From Anomaloglossus baeobatrachus (taxonomy: Eukaryota > Chordata > Amphibia > Anura > Aromobatidae), in contig NW_027445261.1 of the NCBI RefSeq assembly GCF_048569485.1, positions 682,001 through 746,000 on the forward strand: a stretch of 64,000 bases of DNA. The letters are read 5' to 3'. Of this stretch, positions 10,248 through 20,883 are shown one piece after another. The position numbers were made by a program, and so were the translations under genes. The notes beneath the pieces are model-generated. The model saw only the letters and a list, made by a program, of their open reading frames with translations. It made no database searches and was not told the origin of the DNA. The first letter of the stretch is position 1; every line of letters begins with the position of its first letter.

Positions 10248-13200
10248 TCAGGACGGGTCAGGGCCTGGCTTGTCCGGGTACCGTCGATGAAACTGAGCGA
10301 TCTTCCGGGGAGCTCGAATGTTACCCACCGGTTCCCAGGAATCGTCCTCGGGGGCGTACCCCTGCCAACGTACCAGATACTGAAGCCGACGACGATGGAG
10401 CCGGGAGTCAATAATGTCCTCAACCACGAACTGCTCCTCGCCGTCGACCATCACAGGCGGAGGAGGAGGCACGACACGACCATGAAACGTATTGGGAGAG
10501 ACGGATTTGAGGAGAGAAACATGAAAGACCGGGTGTACCTTGAGATGGTGCGGTAACCACAGCCGACAGGCCACAGGGCTCACGATCCCGGTGATCTTAA
10601 ATGGACCGATGAATTTTTGTCCCAGCTTCTGCGAAGGGACACCCAATCTCAGGTTCTTGGTGGACAACCATACAGAGTCCCCTACCTTATACATGGGTGC
10701 CGGTTTCCGGTGAGTGTCTGCCGACCTCTTGTAACGCTCCTGGGCCGTAGCCACACTGTCCTTTAGAACCTCCAGATTTTGTCGAAGCTCTGTCAATCTG
10801 TCCTCCACCGCAGGCACTGAGACCGCAACCGGTGACCTAGGCAAAATAGTCGGATGGTAACCCAAGTTAGCAAAAAAGGGCGTTACCTTAGTGGAGCTGC
10901 TCTGAGTGTTGTTATACGAGAACTCCGCCAACGGAAGCATCTTCAACCAATCGTCCTGCAGATGGCTGACATAACATCGAAGGTATTGTTCCAGGGTTTG
11001 ATTGGTCCGTTCGGTTTGCCCATTTGTCTGAGGATGGTATGCAGAAGACAAACAGACATCAATCTGGAGTGCCGTACAAAACCCCTTCCAGAACCTAGAC
11101 GTGAACTGCACGCCCCGGTCAGAGATGATCTCGTCTGGTACCCCATGCAATCGGAATACGTTCTGGATAACCAAATCCACTGTCTCTGCGGCTGAGGGAA
11201 GACCGGCACACGGAATAAAGTGAGCAGCTTTAGTCAACCGATCCACCACCACTAAAATGGTATTGTGACCGTCTGAGACGGGCAACTCCACAATAAAATC
11301 CATTGAGATAGACCCCCAAGGGCGAGATGGCACGGGTAACGGTTGGAGGAGTCCTGTAGGAGCCACACGAGGGACCTTGCACCGGGCACAAACCACACAT
11401 GAGTGGACATAGTCCTTTACGTCCTTTAAACAGGTAGGCCACCAGAAGAAACGGTTCAGAAATTCCTGCGTCTTCTGTACCCCCCTATGACCAGCCAACA
11501 CGGAGTCATGGACCAACTTGAGAACCCGAAGTCTTACGGCCTCCGGGACATAAATGCGTCGCTCTCTCAACCACACACCATTCCGAAGAACAAGAGTTAC
11601 ATCATTCGGGGGGGCAGCAAGAAATACGTCACCATCATAGGCCAGCTTGATGTCCTTCCACAAGTCCTGGTCCTGGATTACTCCAACGAAATTGGCATCC
11701 GATAACACGGTCTGAGACGGGGTTCCAGGCACGGAGTCCACGGCGTGGATTCGGGACAAGGCATCGGCTTTCCCATTACGTGAACCTGGACGGTATGTAA
11801 CGACAAAATTGAACTGGTTAAGGAATAGGCTCCAACGGGCTTGCCGTGGAGACAGGCACCTGGCAGACTTAAGAAACTCCAGATTACGATGATCTGTGAG
11901 TACTATCACTTGCTGCGCGGCTCCCTGTAAGTGGTGTCTCCATTCCTTGAAGGCGGAAATAATCGCTAACAATTCTTTGTCCGCAATGTCATAGTTCCTT
12001 TCTGCAGGGGACAACCGGCGGGAAAAGAAAGCACACGGATGTAAGAGACTCTTGTCCCCAGTCCTTTGAGAAAGGATGGCCCCTAATGCGTAGTCGGAAG
12101 CGTCGACTTCCACGATAAAGGGAAGTGCGGGATTCGGATGTACCAATATAGGCGCTGAGGTAAAACAGACCTTGAGACGATGGAAGGCTTCCTGGGCCTG
12201 GGCGGACCACACAAACTTCTGTCCTTTCTTGGTTAACAGAGTGATGGGACGAACGATTTCTGAAAAATTACGGATAAAACGTCGGTAAAAGTTGGCAAAA
12301 CCGACAAAGCGTTGTACCTCTTTGATGTTTCCCGGTTCCGGCCAGTCTAGAATCGCTTGTATTTTGCCAGACTCCATGTTCAGTCCCTGAGGAGAGATGA
12401 CATAACCTAAGAATTGTATCTGTGAGCAATGGAATTCGCATTTCTCCAGTTTGATGTACAGGTGGTTTTCCCTCAGCCGGGTAAGTACGGTCTTGACGTG
12501 CTCCTGGTGTTCCTGTAGGGAATCAGAAAAGATTAGGATATCGTCCAGATAAATCACCATGAATTGGTCCATGATATCCCTAAAAATATCGTTAACTAGA
12601 TGTTGGAAAGCCGCGGGAGCGTTACAAAGTCCAAAAGGCATCACTAGGTACTCAAAATGTCCATACCGACATCGGAACGCGGTCTTCCACTCGTCTCCGG
12701 GACGTATGCGGAGTAGATTGTATGCCCCACGGAGGTCCAATTTGGTGAATATTTTTGCCTGTTGGACCCTCTCCAATAGCTCAGGAATCAATGGTAACGG
12801 ATACCGGTTCCGGATGGTTATTTTATTCAGTTCCCGGTAGTCAATACAGGGTCTTAGAGTCCCCTCTTTCTTTTTCACAAAAAAGATGGGTGCCCCTGCT
12901 GGTGAGGTAGACGGACGAATAAATCCCTTCGCCAGACTTTCATCAATGTAGTTTTTTAGTGCTTCTAGCTCAGGTGCCGCCAACGGGTAGACATGACCAA
13001 ACGGGATCTCCGCCCCTGGGAGTAAGTCTATGGGGCAATCATACGGTCTATGCGGGGGAAGCCGATCGGCTTTTCTTTTGTCGCATATGTCCGCAAAGTC
13101 GTTATACACCGGGGGTAGAACAGGTACCTGTACAGTGCCCTCCGCATTCGGCGTTACTGGAACCGGAACAGTTGGACTAATGGTCGGAATACTCTGCGGT

Positions 13201-14633
13201 GGGAAGGATATTTCCTTAGTTTCCCAATCGATGACCGGATTTGTAGACCGTAGCCACGGAATACCTAAAATAATCGGAAAATGAGGAGAAGAAATTAGCA
13301 TGAAAACAAGGGTCTCCTGCTGACCTGGCTTCATGACGCACTCTAGCGGTACGGTTTCCCGATCAACTGGTCCAGAGATTAACGGAGATCCGTCTACCGT
13401 CTCCATGGTAACCGGTGAGGCTCTTTGCTGAGTCCGGATACCGTGTTTCCTGGCAAAAGAGGAGTCCATGAAATTTCCCCCTGCCCCAGAATCTATCATT
13501 GCAGAGGTAGGTATTAGCTGTCCCTCCCACCGGATCTGAATGGGGAGCGAGCAATGGGTATATTTCCCTTCCGAGTCCTTCGGTGAGGTTGACATTACAG
13601 TCAAGGGAAATACCGCATCCAAGTGTCCACTTGCCTCAGAGATATCGGACTCTGCGTCCGTGTTGTCACACTCTGCCATGGCTGCCAATACCTTATTTGG
13701 GCGATTCGGACGTTTCGGGCAGTCGATCAAGAAATGGTCTGATTGACCGCAATAGAAACACAGACGCTCACGGAGCCGGTGTTCGCGACGTTCATTGGTC
13801 TCTCGCTTTTGCAGAGAGTCCACTTGCATAGGAACGTCCTCGGCCTCCCGTGGCGTCCTGAGAGCGGGTTCTCTGGAAGGAAATGCAAAGTTGTTTACAC
13901 GGTTTACAGCTGCCCATTTTTCCTGTCTACGTTCCGTCAAGCGGGTATCAATACGCACACAGTGCTGGAGAAACAGTTCAAAATCCCCTGGAGATTCAGA
14001 ACGAGCTAACTCGTCCTTGATGGTACCGGACAACCCCTTTCTGAAAACAGACAATAATGCATTGTTTCCCCAGTCGGTGTCTACCACTAACCTCTTGAAC
14101 TCAGTGGCATATTCAACTACAGAACGCTTTCCCTGACGTAAGGAAAGGAGAGCCGATTCAGCGGTAGCACGGCGATTCGGATCATCAAACATCTGCGCCA
14201 TTGCGGTCAGAAAATCATCTAGGTGATTTAAACGGATGTCCCGGTTCTCTATCATAGGATTAGCCCAAGCCAGTGCTTGTGAGGTTAATAACATAATTAT
14301 ACATAACACTTTGGACCGGTCAGAACGGTAATAATCAGCATGTACATCAAAAAACAGTATACATTGGTTCACAAATCCACGAAACTGACTACGGTCACCA
14401 TTGAAACGGAATGGGGGTAACCTAGGCATACCGGCAGCTGATACGGACGTAGTGGGGCCGGCTTCCTGAGCCTCCACTCTGACTTGCAAGTCCTGTATAG
14501 CCGGACCCAGTACCTGGTGATCATGGCCCAGCTGTGCCTCCATATCTCTAAGTTTAGTCTGCACCACCTCCATCTCCTGCTGCAAGGAGTTAATCATAGA
14601 AAAGAGCTGATCTACTCCTCGTGTCTCAGTCAT
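10248..14633 (-). CDS. Gag-Pol polyprotein of the Gypsy chromovirus (1,461 aa)
   Basis: One uninterrupted frame. Order of parts: Gag with a coiled start and a CCHC knuckle (CFYCGQSDHFLIDC) near residue 295; aspartic protease (DSGAGG) near 385; reverse transcriptase with the YLDDILIFS box near 690; RNase H (VEVDASDYALGA) near 830; integrase with an HHCC finger and DD35E core (MDFIVELP, SDRGVQFTS); and a C-terminal chromodomain (YLVRWQGYAPEDDSWEP), which in this clade guides integration to particular chromatin. Gag and Pol in a single frame is common in chromoviruses. Treated here as a fossil that looks whole. Confidence 0.93.
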   Translation of the reverse strand: MTETRGVDQLFSMINSLQQEMEVVQTKLRDMEAQLGHDHQVLGPAIQDLQVRVEAQEAGPTTSVSAAGMPRLPPFRFNGDRSQFRGFVNQCILFFDVHADYYRSDRSKVLCIIMLLTSQALAWANPMIENRDIRLNHLDDFLTAMAQMFDDPNRRATAESALLSLRQGKRSVVEYATEFKRLVVDTDWGNNALLSVFRKGLSGTIKDELARSESPGDFELFLQHCVRIDTRLTERRQEKWAAVNRVNNFAFPSREPALRTPREAEDVPMQVDSLQKRETNERREHRLRERLCFYCGQSDHFLIDCPKRPNRPNKVLAAMAECDNTDAESDISEASGHLDAVFPLTVMSTSPKDSEGKYTHCSLPIQIRWEGQLIPTSAMIDSGAGGNFMDSSFARKHGIRTQQRASPVTMETVDGSPLISGPVDRETVPLECVMKPGQQETLVFMLISSPHFPIILGIPWLRSTNPVIDWETKEISFPPQSIPTISPTVPVPVTPNAEGTVQVPVLPPVYNDFADICDKRKADRLPPHRPYDCPIDLLPGAEIPFGHVYPLAAPELEALKNYIDESLAKGFIRPSTSPAGAPIFFVKKKEGTLRPCIDYRELNKITIRNRYPLPLIPELLERVQQAKIFTKLDLRGAYNLLRIRPGDEWKTAFRCRYGHFEYLVMPFGLCNAPAAFQHLVNDIFRDIMDQFMVIYLDDILIFSDSLQEHQEHVKTVLTRLRENHLYIKLEKCEFHCSQIQFLGYVISPQGLNMESGKIQAILDWPEPGNIKEVQRFVGFANFYRRFIRNFSEIVRPITLLTKKGQKFVWSAQAQEAFHRLKVCFTSAPILVHPNPALPFIVEVDASDYALGAILSQRTGDKSLLHPCAFFSRRLSPAERNYDIADKELLAIISAFKEWRHHLQGAAQQVIVLTDHRNLEFLKSARCLSPRQARWSLFLNQFNFVVTYRPGSRNGKADALSRIHAVDSVPGTPSQTVLSDANFVGVIQDQDLWKDIKLAYDGDVFLAAPPNDVTLVLRNGVWLRERRIYVPEAVRLRVLKLVHDSVLAGHRGVQKTQEFLNRFFWWPTCLKDVKDYVHSCVVCARCKVPRVAPTGLLQPLPVPSRPWGSISMDFIVELPVSDGHNTILVVVDRLTKAAHFIPCAGLPSAAETVDLVIQNVFRLHGVPDEIISDRGVQFTSRFWKGFCTALQIDVCLSSAYHPQTNGQTERTNQTLEQYLRCYVSHLQDDWLKMLPLAEFSYNNTQSSSTKVTPFFANLGYHPTILPRSPVAVSVPAVEDRLTELRQNLEVLKDSVATAQERYKRSADTHRKPAPMYKVGDSVWLSTKNLRLGVPSQKLGQKFIGPFKITGIVSPVACRLWLPHHLKVHPVFHVSLLKSVSPNTFHGRVVPPPPPVMVDGEEQFVVEDIIDSRLHRRRLQYLVRWQGYAPEDDSWEPVGNIRAPRKIAQFHRRYPDKPGPDPS

Positions 14634-14668
14634 TGCCCCAGTGAAATCCTCTTGTGGCCTGAGTATAA

Positions 14669-15310
14669 TGTAATACTATTGTATGTTTTGAGGATTTCGA
14701 TAGCGTTAGGGCAATGACAGCCAGACACGAGTTTGTGGTACAAGATGTTTATGATATGTAACCATGGTAGATACACAACGGAAATACACAGTATAACAAA
14801 CACATGAAAATACCTTTCTGAAACGGAGCGAAGGGGATTCCCGGGGCCACGCACCAGACTCCCCCAGGGAGACCACCAGAGCGAACCCCTATACAGGGAC
14901 TGTCCGGCAATCAACCCCGGAAGGCCTAAATGCGCCGCAGCCGGGACACAAGGGGCAAGCGGTAAAGTCCAGAAGTGTCCGTACGGGATGAAAGTCCAGA
15001 ATGGTTATGAACCGGAAGAAACCGGGCAGACGTGCTGACCAAAGACGGCAGACGGAGTCCGGGCACAGTTTGAAGAAACCGGGTGTGGTCCAGAGTCGGT
15101 CGGTAGATTTTCAGGAGGATCCAAAGGTAATCAAGTAGCAGCAGCAGCAAAGCAGGAGCACACAGCAAGCAGTATACTCAGGCACTGGACTAGGCTTAGA
15201 GGCGGCCTTTTAAGCAGCTGGACAGGAAGTAGGGCAACAGAACATAAAACTCCATGTTAACCGAGGGCAAGCTCTTTCAAAAGAGGACTGGAAAACCCGG
15301 AAACCTGACA
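14669..15310 (-). repeat. 5' LTR of the Gypsy chromovirus
   Basis: Mate of 9584-10223 with the same termini. The five bases after it are atgtg. It lies upstream of the gag-pol start at 14633. It abuts the broken Gypsy pol that starts at 15316, so that older element was the insertion target or its edge. Confidence 0.92.
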
Positions 15311-15315
15311 ATGTG

Positions 15316-18300
15316 TGCATTCATGCACCACCCGGTACGCTACCCTTGCCAAATTGCTCACTCTAGATCCCCACACGATCCATGAAGCCGTTCCCCCGGT
15401 CACACCGCCTGCTGCCGGTTCCCACTCATCCCTGGGGGAGTTAGGCGAGTGGTATCGAGAGCTACATGTCGGCACTGATGATACCCCCATACACCACAAG
15501 GAAGGGGTATACCGGGTGGTACAGGAGTATGAGCGGGTTTTTAGCAAGCACCCTCTAGATTTTGGGCAGATTAAAGGGGTTCAACACCACATCCCTACCG
15601 GTACACACTCCCCTATTAAAGAGAGATACAGGCCTATTCCCCCTGCCCACTACCAATGCGCCAAAGACATGTTGAGGAACATGAAGGAGGCAGGGGTTAT
15701 TAGGGACAGCTGTAGTCCCTGGGCCGCTCCGTTGGTGCTGGTTAAGAAGAAGGATGGCACCATGCGGATGTGTGTGGATTACCGGAAGATTAACCAGATA
15801 ACGCATAAGGATGCTTACCCTCTGCCCCGCATCAAAGAGTCCCTGGCCTCGCTGAGAACCGCTAACTACTTCTCCACCCTTGACCTCACCAGCGGGTACT
15901 GGCAGGTGGCCGTGGCACCGGAAGACCGAGAGAAGACTGCCTATGGGACCGTTTTGCTGTACTTGGATGATGTGATTGTGTACTCACAGACGTATGAAGC
16001 CCACCTGGAGCACCTAGCCGAGGTGTTCGCGTCCCTTGCCAAGTATGGGATGAAGTTGAAGCCCTCAAAGTGTCATCTGCTGAAACCCAGAGTGCAGTAC
16101 CTAGGACATGTGGTTGGTGCGGAAGGTGTCGCCCCCAACCCCGAGAAGATCACCGCCATCCAAGACTGGCCGAGACCGACCACAGTGAGGGAAGTGAGGC
16201 AGTTTCTGGGCCTGGTGGGATATTACCGTCGCTTCATTAAGGGGTACACAAAGATGGCTGCCCCCATGCAAGACCTCCTCGTAGGACAGACCAAGGGTGG
16301 TAGATCCCTAGTAGCCCCATTGGTGTGGGAAGAAAAGCATGAGGAATCCTTCCGCCAGCTGAGAACAGCCCTGACCGGAGAGGAAATCCTAGCGTACCCT
16401 GACTACAGCCGCCCATTCATCCTCTACACCGACGCCAGCAATGTGGGCTTGGGGGCTGTTCTATCCCAGGTCCAAGACAGAAGGGAAAAGGTAATAGCTT
16501 ATGCTAGCCGAAAACTCCGACCGACTGAGAGGAACCCTGAGAACTACATCTCCTTCAAGCTTGAGCTCTTGGCACTGGTGTGGGCTATCACCGAGCGGTT
16601 CCGCCATTACCTGGCAGCAGCCAAGTTCACCGCGTACACAGACAATAACCTGCTGACCCATCTAGATACGGCCAAGCTGGGCGCGTTGGAGCAGCGGTGG
16701 GTGACCAGGTTAGCCAACTACGATTTCACCATCAAGTACCGGGCCGGCCGTACCAACGTCAATGCCAATGCACTCTCCCGGATGCCCCACCTGTCGGAAG
16801 AGGGGCCAGAGGATGATGACCTCGAAGAGATCGAGTTGCCTGCATTTCACCGGCCATTCACTGAGAAGGTGCACGTCTACCAACAACGGGTGAACCTGGA
16901 TCCGCTGCCCCGACAGGACTGGCAGGAAGCTCAGGACCAGGCACCTGCTGTCCGCCTGGTCAAGACTCTAGTGGAACAGGGTTCTGCTGGGATAGACCCT
17001 GCTGCCCCTGCCGAAGCCCAACGTCTGTGGCAAGAATGGACCCGGCTATACCAACACCAGGGGAAGTTGTATCGCGAGCTGATTAATCCAAAGACTCACG
17101 AGAAGATCCGCCAGCTGGTGATTCCCCAGGCTAACGTGCCCACCGTCCTGCAAGCATACCATGATGGTGCAGTGCACTTCGGGTGGAAGAAGCTAGAGAT
17201 GTTGTTAAGAGAGCGGTTCTATTGGAGTGGAATGCGGGAATCTGTGGAGGCCTGGTGCCGAGAATGTGGCCCTTGCGCATTGAGAAGGAAGGACGAGGCC
17301 AGCCAGAAGGCACCCCTACACCCGATCATTACACACCAACCGCTGGAGCTGGTTGCCCTTGACCATGTAAAGCTCACCCCCAGCCGAAGTGGGTACACCT
17401 ACGCTCTGACCATCGTAGACCACTACTCGAGGTTCCTGGTGGTTGTCCCAGTTAAGGACTTAACCGGCCGCACCGCTGCTAAGGCTTTCCAGGCTTATTT
17501 CTGTTGACCGCATTGGTACCCGGAGAGGGTGCTTACCGACCAGGGTCCGGCCTTTGAAGCAGAGGTATTCCAGGAATTCTGCCAGTTGTACGGCTGCAAG
17601 AAAATCCGGACCACGCCTTACCACGCCCAAACCAATGGCATTTGTGAAAAGATGAACCACTTGGTCCTGGGCCTCCTCAAGACGTTACCACTGGAAGAGC
17701 GGAACCTGTGGCTGGAGAATCTACCTGACCTGGTCGATATGTACAACAACATCCCTTCCAGCTCTACGAAATGCACTCCAGCATACCTGATGAGAGCTCG
17801 TCCCGGCCGGCTACCAGTGGATCTGGAAATGGGCTTGGAAGCTTCAGAAGCACTCCTGTCGACAGCTGAATGGGACACTCGGCGGAGGACACAGTACCGA
17901 CAGGTCCAGGAGTATGTTGAAAAGAACTTGTGCCGGAGTCGGGGACAACAGGAGCAGTGCTTCAACAAGAAGGCGCCTGCCGGTTCCTTCCAACCTGGGG
18001 ATGTAGTGCTGAAGCGGAAAAGAAGGGCCCACAAGCTGGATGATCAATGGGAAAAAACCCCGTATGTAGTCCAGCCCACAGGATGGGAGAATGGGAAGGC
18101 CTACCAGATCAGCCGTGACCAGGGGGGGACTTTGGCCACGGTTTCCCGAGACCACCTGAAGAAGTGCCCACCAGCATTGAGAGTAGCGGATGAGGCTCCA
18201 GTTCCCAGTCCAGTGGAGAAGGAAAAAGAGGTAATCCACACCATGATGGGTGATTTTCCAGCAGACTGGCCTACACAGAACGGTGCGGTGATCCTTCCAG

Positions 18301-18542
18301 TGATACTGTTCCCACAACCCGTGGATGAAGAAATGATGGAAACGGTTAACCGCGAGCCAGTGCCCAGGGATGTACCTGTACCCAGCTCCCCTACGCCTCC
18401 GCCTGCCCCACATGATAGCAGGGAGGAGGAACTGACTGTTCCCTCTGCCCCACTGCCTGTCACCACTGACACCGGATCCCGAAGGTCCACTCGCCCCAAC
18501 CTAGGTAGACCCCCACTTAGGTACAGGGAAACTACTCTTTAA
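15316..18542 (+). pseudogene. Gypsy pol remnant: RT, RNase H, integrase
   Basis: Recognisable in order: the protease-RT linker and RT start (VRDSCSPWAAPLVLVKKKDG-like block), the LYLDDVIVYS active-site box, RNase H (LYTDASNVGLGAVLSQ), an HHCC integrase finger (CRECGPCALR), the integrase core (TDQGPAFEAEVF, YHAQTNGICEKMN) and a C-terminal tail without a chromodomain. It is a fossil with a few interruptions. No function is expected. Confidence 0.88.
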
Positions 18543-19152
18543 AAGGGGGGGGCTTTATGTGTTGAGTGTACCAGTTTGAAAGTTTTAAATGATAAGTAAA
18601 GATGATCAACCAAAGAAGTTTACCTGATTGAACCGTGATTAAACCGGCCGTTGCCGGCAACTGTTGTCCCCGTAGGGACTGTGCAACCATTGCGTAAGGA
18701 ACTGCTTACGGACAAGCCCGAGAACTTGCAGGGCAACCACAAACTTAGTGCAATGTAAATAAAAATGTTTGTTGGCTTGACACCGTTACCGCCTCCGGAG
18801 AGGCTGATTTGGGAGGATGGGCCTGGAGGAAAGGGATGGCCTAGGCCCGCCACTACCGTAACCGGTGGCGATCCTCCGGGGGTTCAGGGGTCCCCTTGGA
18901 CGTGGGCCCCCTGAAAGAGACAGAACCCGCTCGGGCAACTTGGTGCTGGACTGGGGTCAAGGGGTGCTGCCCGCTTCTTAGGGGCAGCATCAGGGCCAGG
19001 TTGTTTGGGTGGGAGAAGAGCGGAAGCTGTACCGTTGTAAAATGTTTATGATGCTTTTACATGTTTTACCGTTTTATTCTTTTTCAGTTGTGAAAATAAA
19101 ACCGGTGATGGACGGGCAGCCCGCGGACGGTCTGCATTTTACTATAGGGGAA
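15316..19152 (+). mobile_element. Second Ty3/Gypsy element, broken, 5' half missing
   Basis: A different Gypsy family from the chromovirus. It holds pol without gag or a 5' LTR, then about 600 bp of 3' noncoding sequence with a G run at 18545-18552, and meets an LTR-like start (tgtggcgcc) at 19153 preceded by a purine tract (ataggggaa). At least two structural breaks are evident. It is the source-like relative of the pol scraps at 19790-20213, 22190-22900 and 23018-23264. It is absent from the right arm through deletion. Confidence 0.85.
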
Positions 19153-20213
19153 TGTGGCGCCCTGGACAAGCCAGGTCGTCACAGGTACTACACCAACACG
19201 CTCTACACTCCGGCTAGGCACACCGAAGCTAAACACAAATCCTAGTTGCCTTCCTCCAGGGGCTGATGTCCACACCAGGGGGTGGGCCAGGCGGTTGATC
19301 CCACCCACCGAGGAGTTCACAGTCCTGGAGGCGGGAAAAGGAGTCAGATTAGAGATCAGTTTTGGAGTTAGAGAAGTGAAGAGGAGAGGAGACTGACCGT
19401 GTCCGTGTGTGTGGCCCGGGCACTCAGCAAGGTTGGCAGACGGTGGTGACCTTCTGCAGGAGAGGCTGATTGGAGTGAACCGTACGGACCGGGGATGGGC
19501 GGTGGCCCGCCGGTACCAGATCGGGGAGTGAAGAGAAGCCAGCACCATCCGGCAGGGCCTACGGACCCCGACCAGGCTAGGAGTCGCCGTAAAACCGGTC
19601 AAATCCGTTAGCGACAGGAACCTCCAGGGTTTCCCAGCAGTCAAGACCCGATTGAAGGCAACAGCTCACACCGTAGAGGGAAGCACAGTCACCGCCAAGG
19701 CTACAGTTCCCAGGGCCAGAGCCTGCGGGCAAAAGGGGCTCCCTCAGCATCCATCCAAGCTGGGGAGCGGGTTACCGGTGGGAAGCCCGCTAGATTTTGG
19801 GGGAATAAAAGGGGTCCACCACCACATCCCCACAGGTGCACACCCACCCATCAAAGAGAGCTATAAGCCAATACCACCTTCACATTGCCAGTGTACCAAG
19901 GACATGTTGAGCAACATGAAGGCGGCTGGGGTTATCCGTGACAGTTGTAGCCTTTGGGCAGCTCTGTTGATCCTGTTAAAAAAGAAGGACAGCACCATTC
20001 CCCGTATTGAGGAATCGCTAGCTGCATTGAGAACTGCAAATTATTTTTCTACCCTTGATCTCACTAGTCACTATTGGCAAGTGTCCGTTGCTGAGGCAGA
20101 CCGGGAGAAGACCGCCTTCGCCACCCCTATGGGTCTCTGCGAGTTCAAAAGCATGCCCTTCGAGCTGTGCAATGCGCCAGGAACCTTCCAGAGGCTGATG
20201 GAATGCTGCTTGG
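19153..20213 (+). mobile_element. LTR-like segment joined to a Gypsy pol scrap
   Basis: 19153 to about 19790 begins tgtggcgccctgg after a purine tract and looks like an LTR of the second Gypsy family, though its partner is not in the window. It passes at about 19790 (ctagattttggg) into a pol scrap that ends at 20213, with RT blocks STLDLT, YWQVSVAEADREKTAFA and LCNAPGTFQRLM. It is a broken fossil with several losses. The right-arm deletion ends three bases inside this LTR. Confidence 0.7.
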
Positions 20214-20441
20214 GACAAGATTTTAGGGTGTATAAAAAGGGAGATTAGATCCCGTGATCCCAACGTATTGTTACACCTCTATAAATCACTTGTAAGGCTA
20301 CATCTGGAATATGGGAACCAGTTTTGGGCTCCACATTTTAATAAGGACATTCAGAAGTTAGAGTCAGTTCAAAGGTGGGCAACTAGACTACTACAAGGAA
20401 TGGAAGGCCTCCCATATGATGACAAGTTGAAAAAGTTATTA
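20214..20441 (+). mobile_element. CR1-type LINE scrap fused to Gypsy pol
   Basis: Encodes the end of a CR1/jockey-type reverse transcriptase: LYKSLVRLHLEYGNQFWAP, then KLESVQRWATRLLQGMEG. It joins the Gypsy scrap at the word acaagattttaggg, the same LINE position at which a second Gypsy scrap joins at 22901. It is a fragment only, with no ends or tail. Confidence 0.75.
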
Positions 20442-20560
20442 AGTGATTATTGGCTGCAATGGGGCTTTCTGGCTGGTGCCAGCCTCTCTTCTTAGCACAC
20501 AGGAACCACAATCCCTACACCATGCTTCAATGGATTCTCTCATCCCAGCCCAGTAAAGCT
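20442..20560 (-). mobile_element. Gypsy integrase zinc-finger scrap
   Basis: Read on the minus strand, it gives WAGMRESIEAWCRDCGSC and SQKAPLQPIIT, closely matching the integrase finger of the second Gypsy (MRESVEAWCRECGPC). It lies opposite in orientation to the neighbouring pol and CR1 scraps, so the mosaic has been rearranged. Confidence 0.75.
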
Positions 20561-20855
20561 ACATATTTTACACAGTCATAAGCAGCCAAAAGGGATCTAT
20601 TCTATTCAATTGCAAATGATCTAGATAAGACTGAGAATAAGATACTGCACGGGACATAGCAGAGTTGGTCAAGTTGAGTGGAGATGAGTTTGCTATTTGG
20701 CACAGCTTTTTGCATCAATAAAGCAAGTAAAAGGTGTGAAAGATAAAAAAAAGGGTGAAAGTGTGAAAAGTGAATTGGCCAAATTGAGGTGCATATAAAG
20801 TTTTTGCTTTCTTTCAATTCACTAATGGGGCTCATTTGAATCAGGTGAATTGAGT
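20561..20855. other. Unclassified sequence downstream of U2
   Basis: AT-rich flank beginning after the integrase scrap. Nothing recognisable beyond an A-rich stretch near 20745-20760. It is the 3' flank of the U2 copy that lies on the minus strand. Confidence 0.5.
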
Positions 20856-20870
20856 TCTGCTTTTGGAAAC
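20856..20870 (-). promoter_or_regulatory. snRNA 3' box downstream of U2
   Basis: On the minus strand, 14 bases after the U2 end, gtttccaaaagcaga fits the vertebrate snRNA 3'-box consensus GTTTN0-3AAARNNAGA. This box directs 3'-end formation of Pol II snRNAs by Integrator. Confidence 0.75.
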
Positions 20871-20883
20871 TGGGTTAAGAAGG

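Larger units (their letters stand above)
9584..15310 (-). mobile_element. Ty3/Gypsy chromovirus, whole-looking
   Basis: Two LTRs of about 640 bp (9584-10223 and 14669-15310) flank one long gag-pol frame. A 5-bp target duplication atgtg lies at 9579-9583 and 15311-15315. LTR ends are tg...ca. A G-run polypurine tract sits next to the 3' LTR at about 10226-10237 (seen as c's on the plus strand). The LTRs differ at about 13-17 positions plus small indels, roughly 2-3%, so the insertion is fairly recent but clearly older than the divergence of the palindrome arms. It looks whole. The right arm lacks it because of the 11.7-kb deletion. Confidence 0.95.

Noticed and set aside
15311-15340. Continuity between 9069-9578 and the second Gypsy across the chromovirus
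   Set aside because: The target duplication shows these flanks were adjacent, but 9069-9578 has no Gypsy character. So the second Gypsy was already 5'-truncated next to PLE-like DNA, and no larger element can be claimed.
18558-19152. This segment as the 3' LTR of the second Gypsy
   Set aside because: It follows a G run and starts tgtgttgag, but no second copy exists in the window. The tgtggcgcc start at 19153 after a purine tract is the better LTR start.
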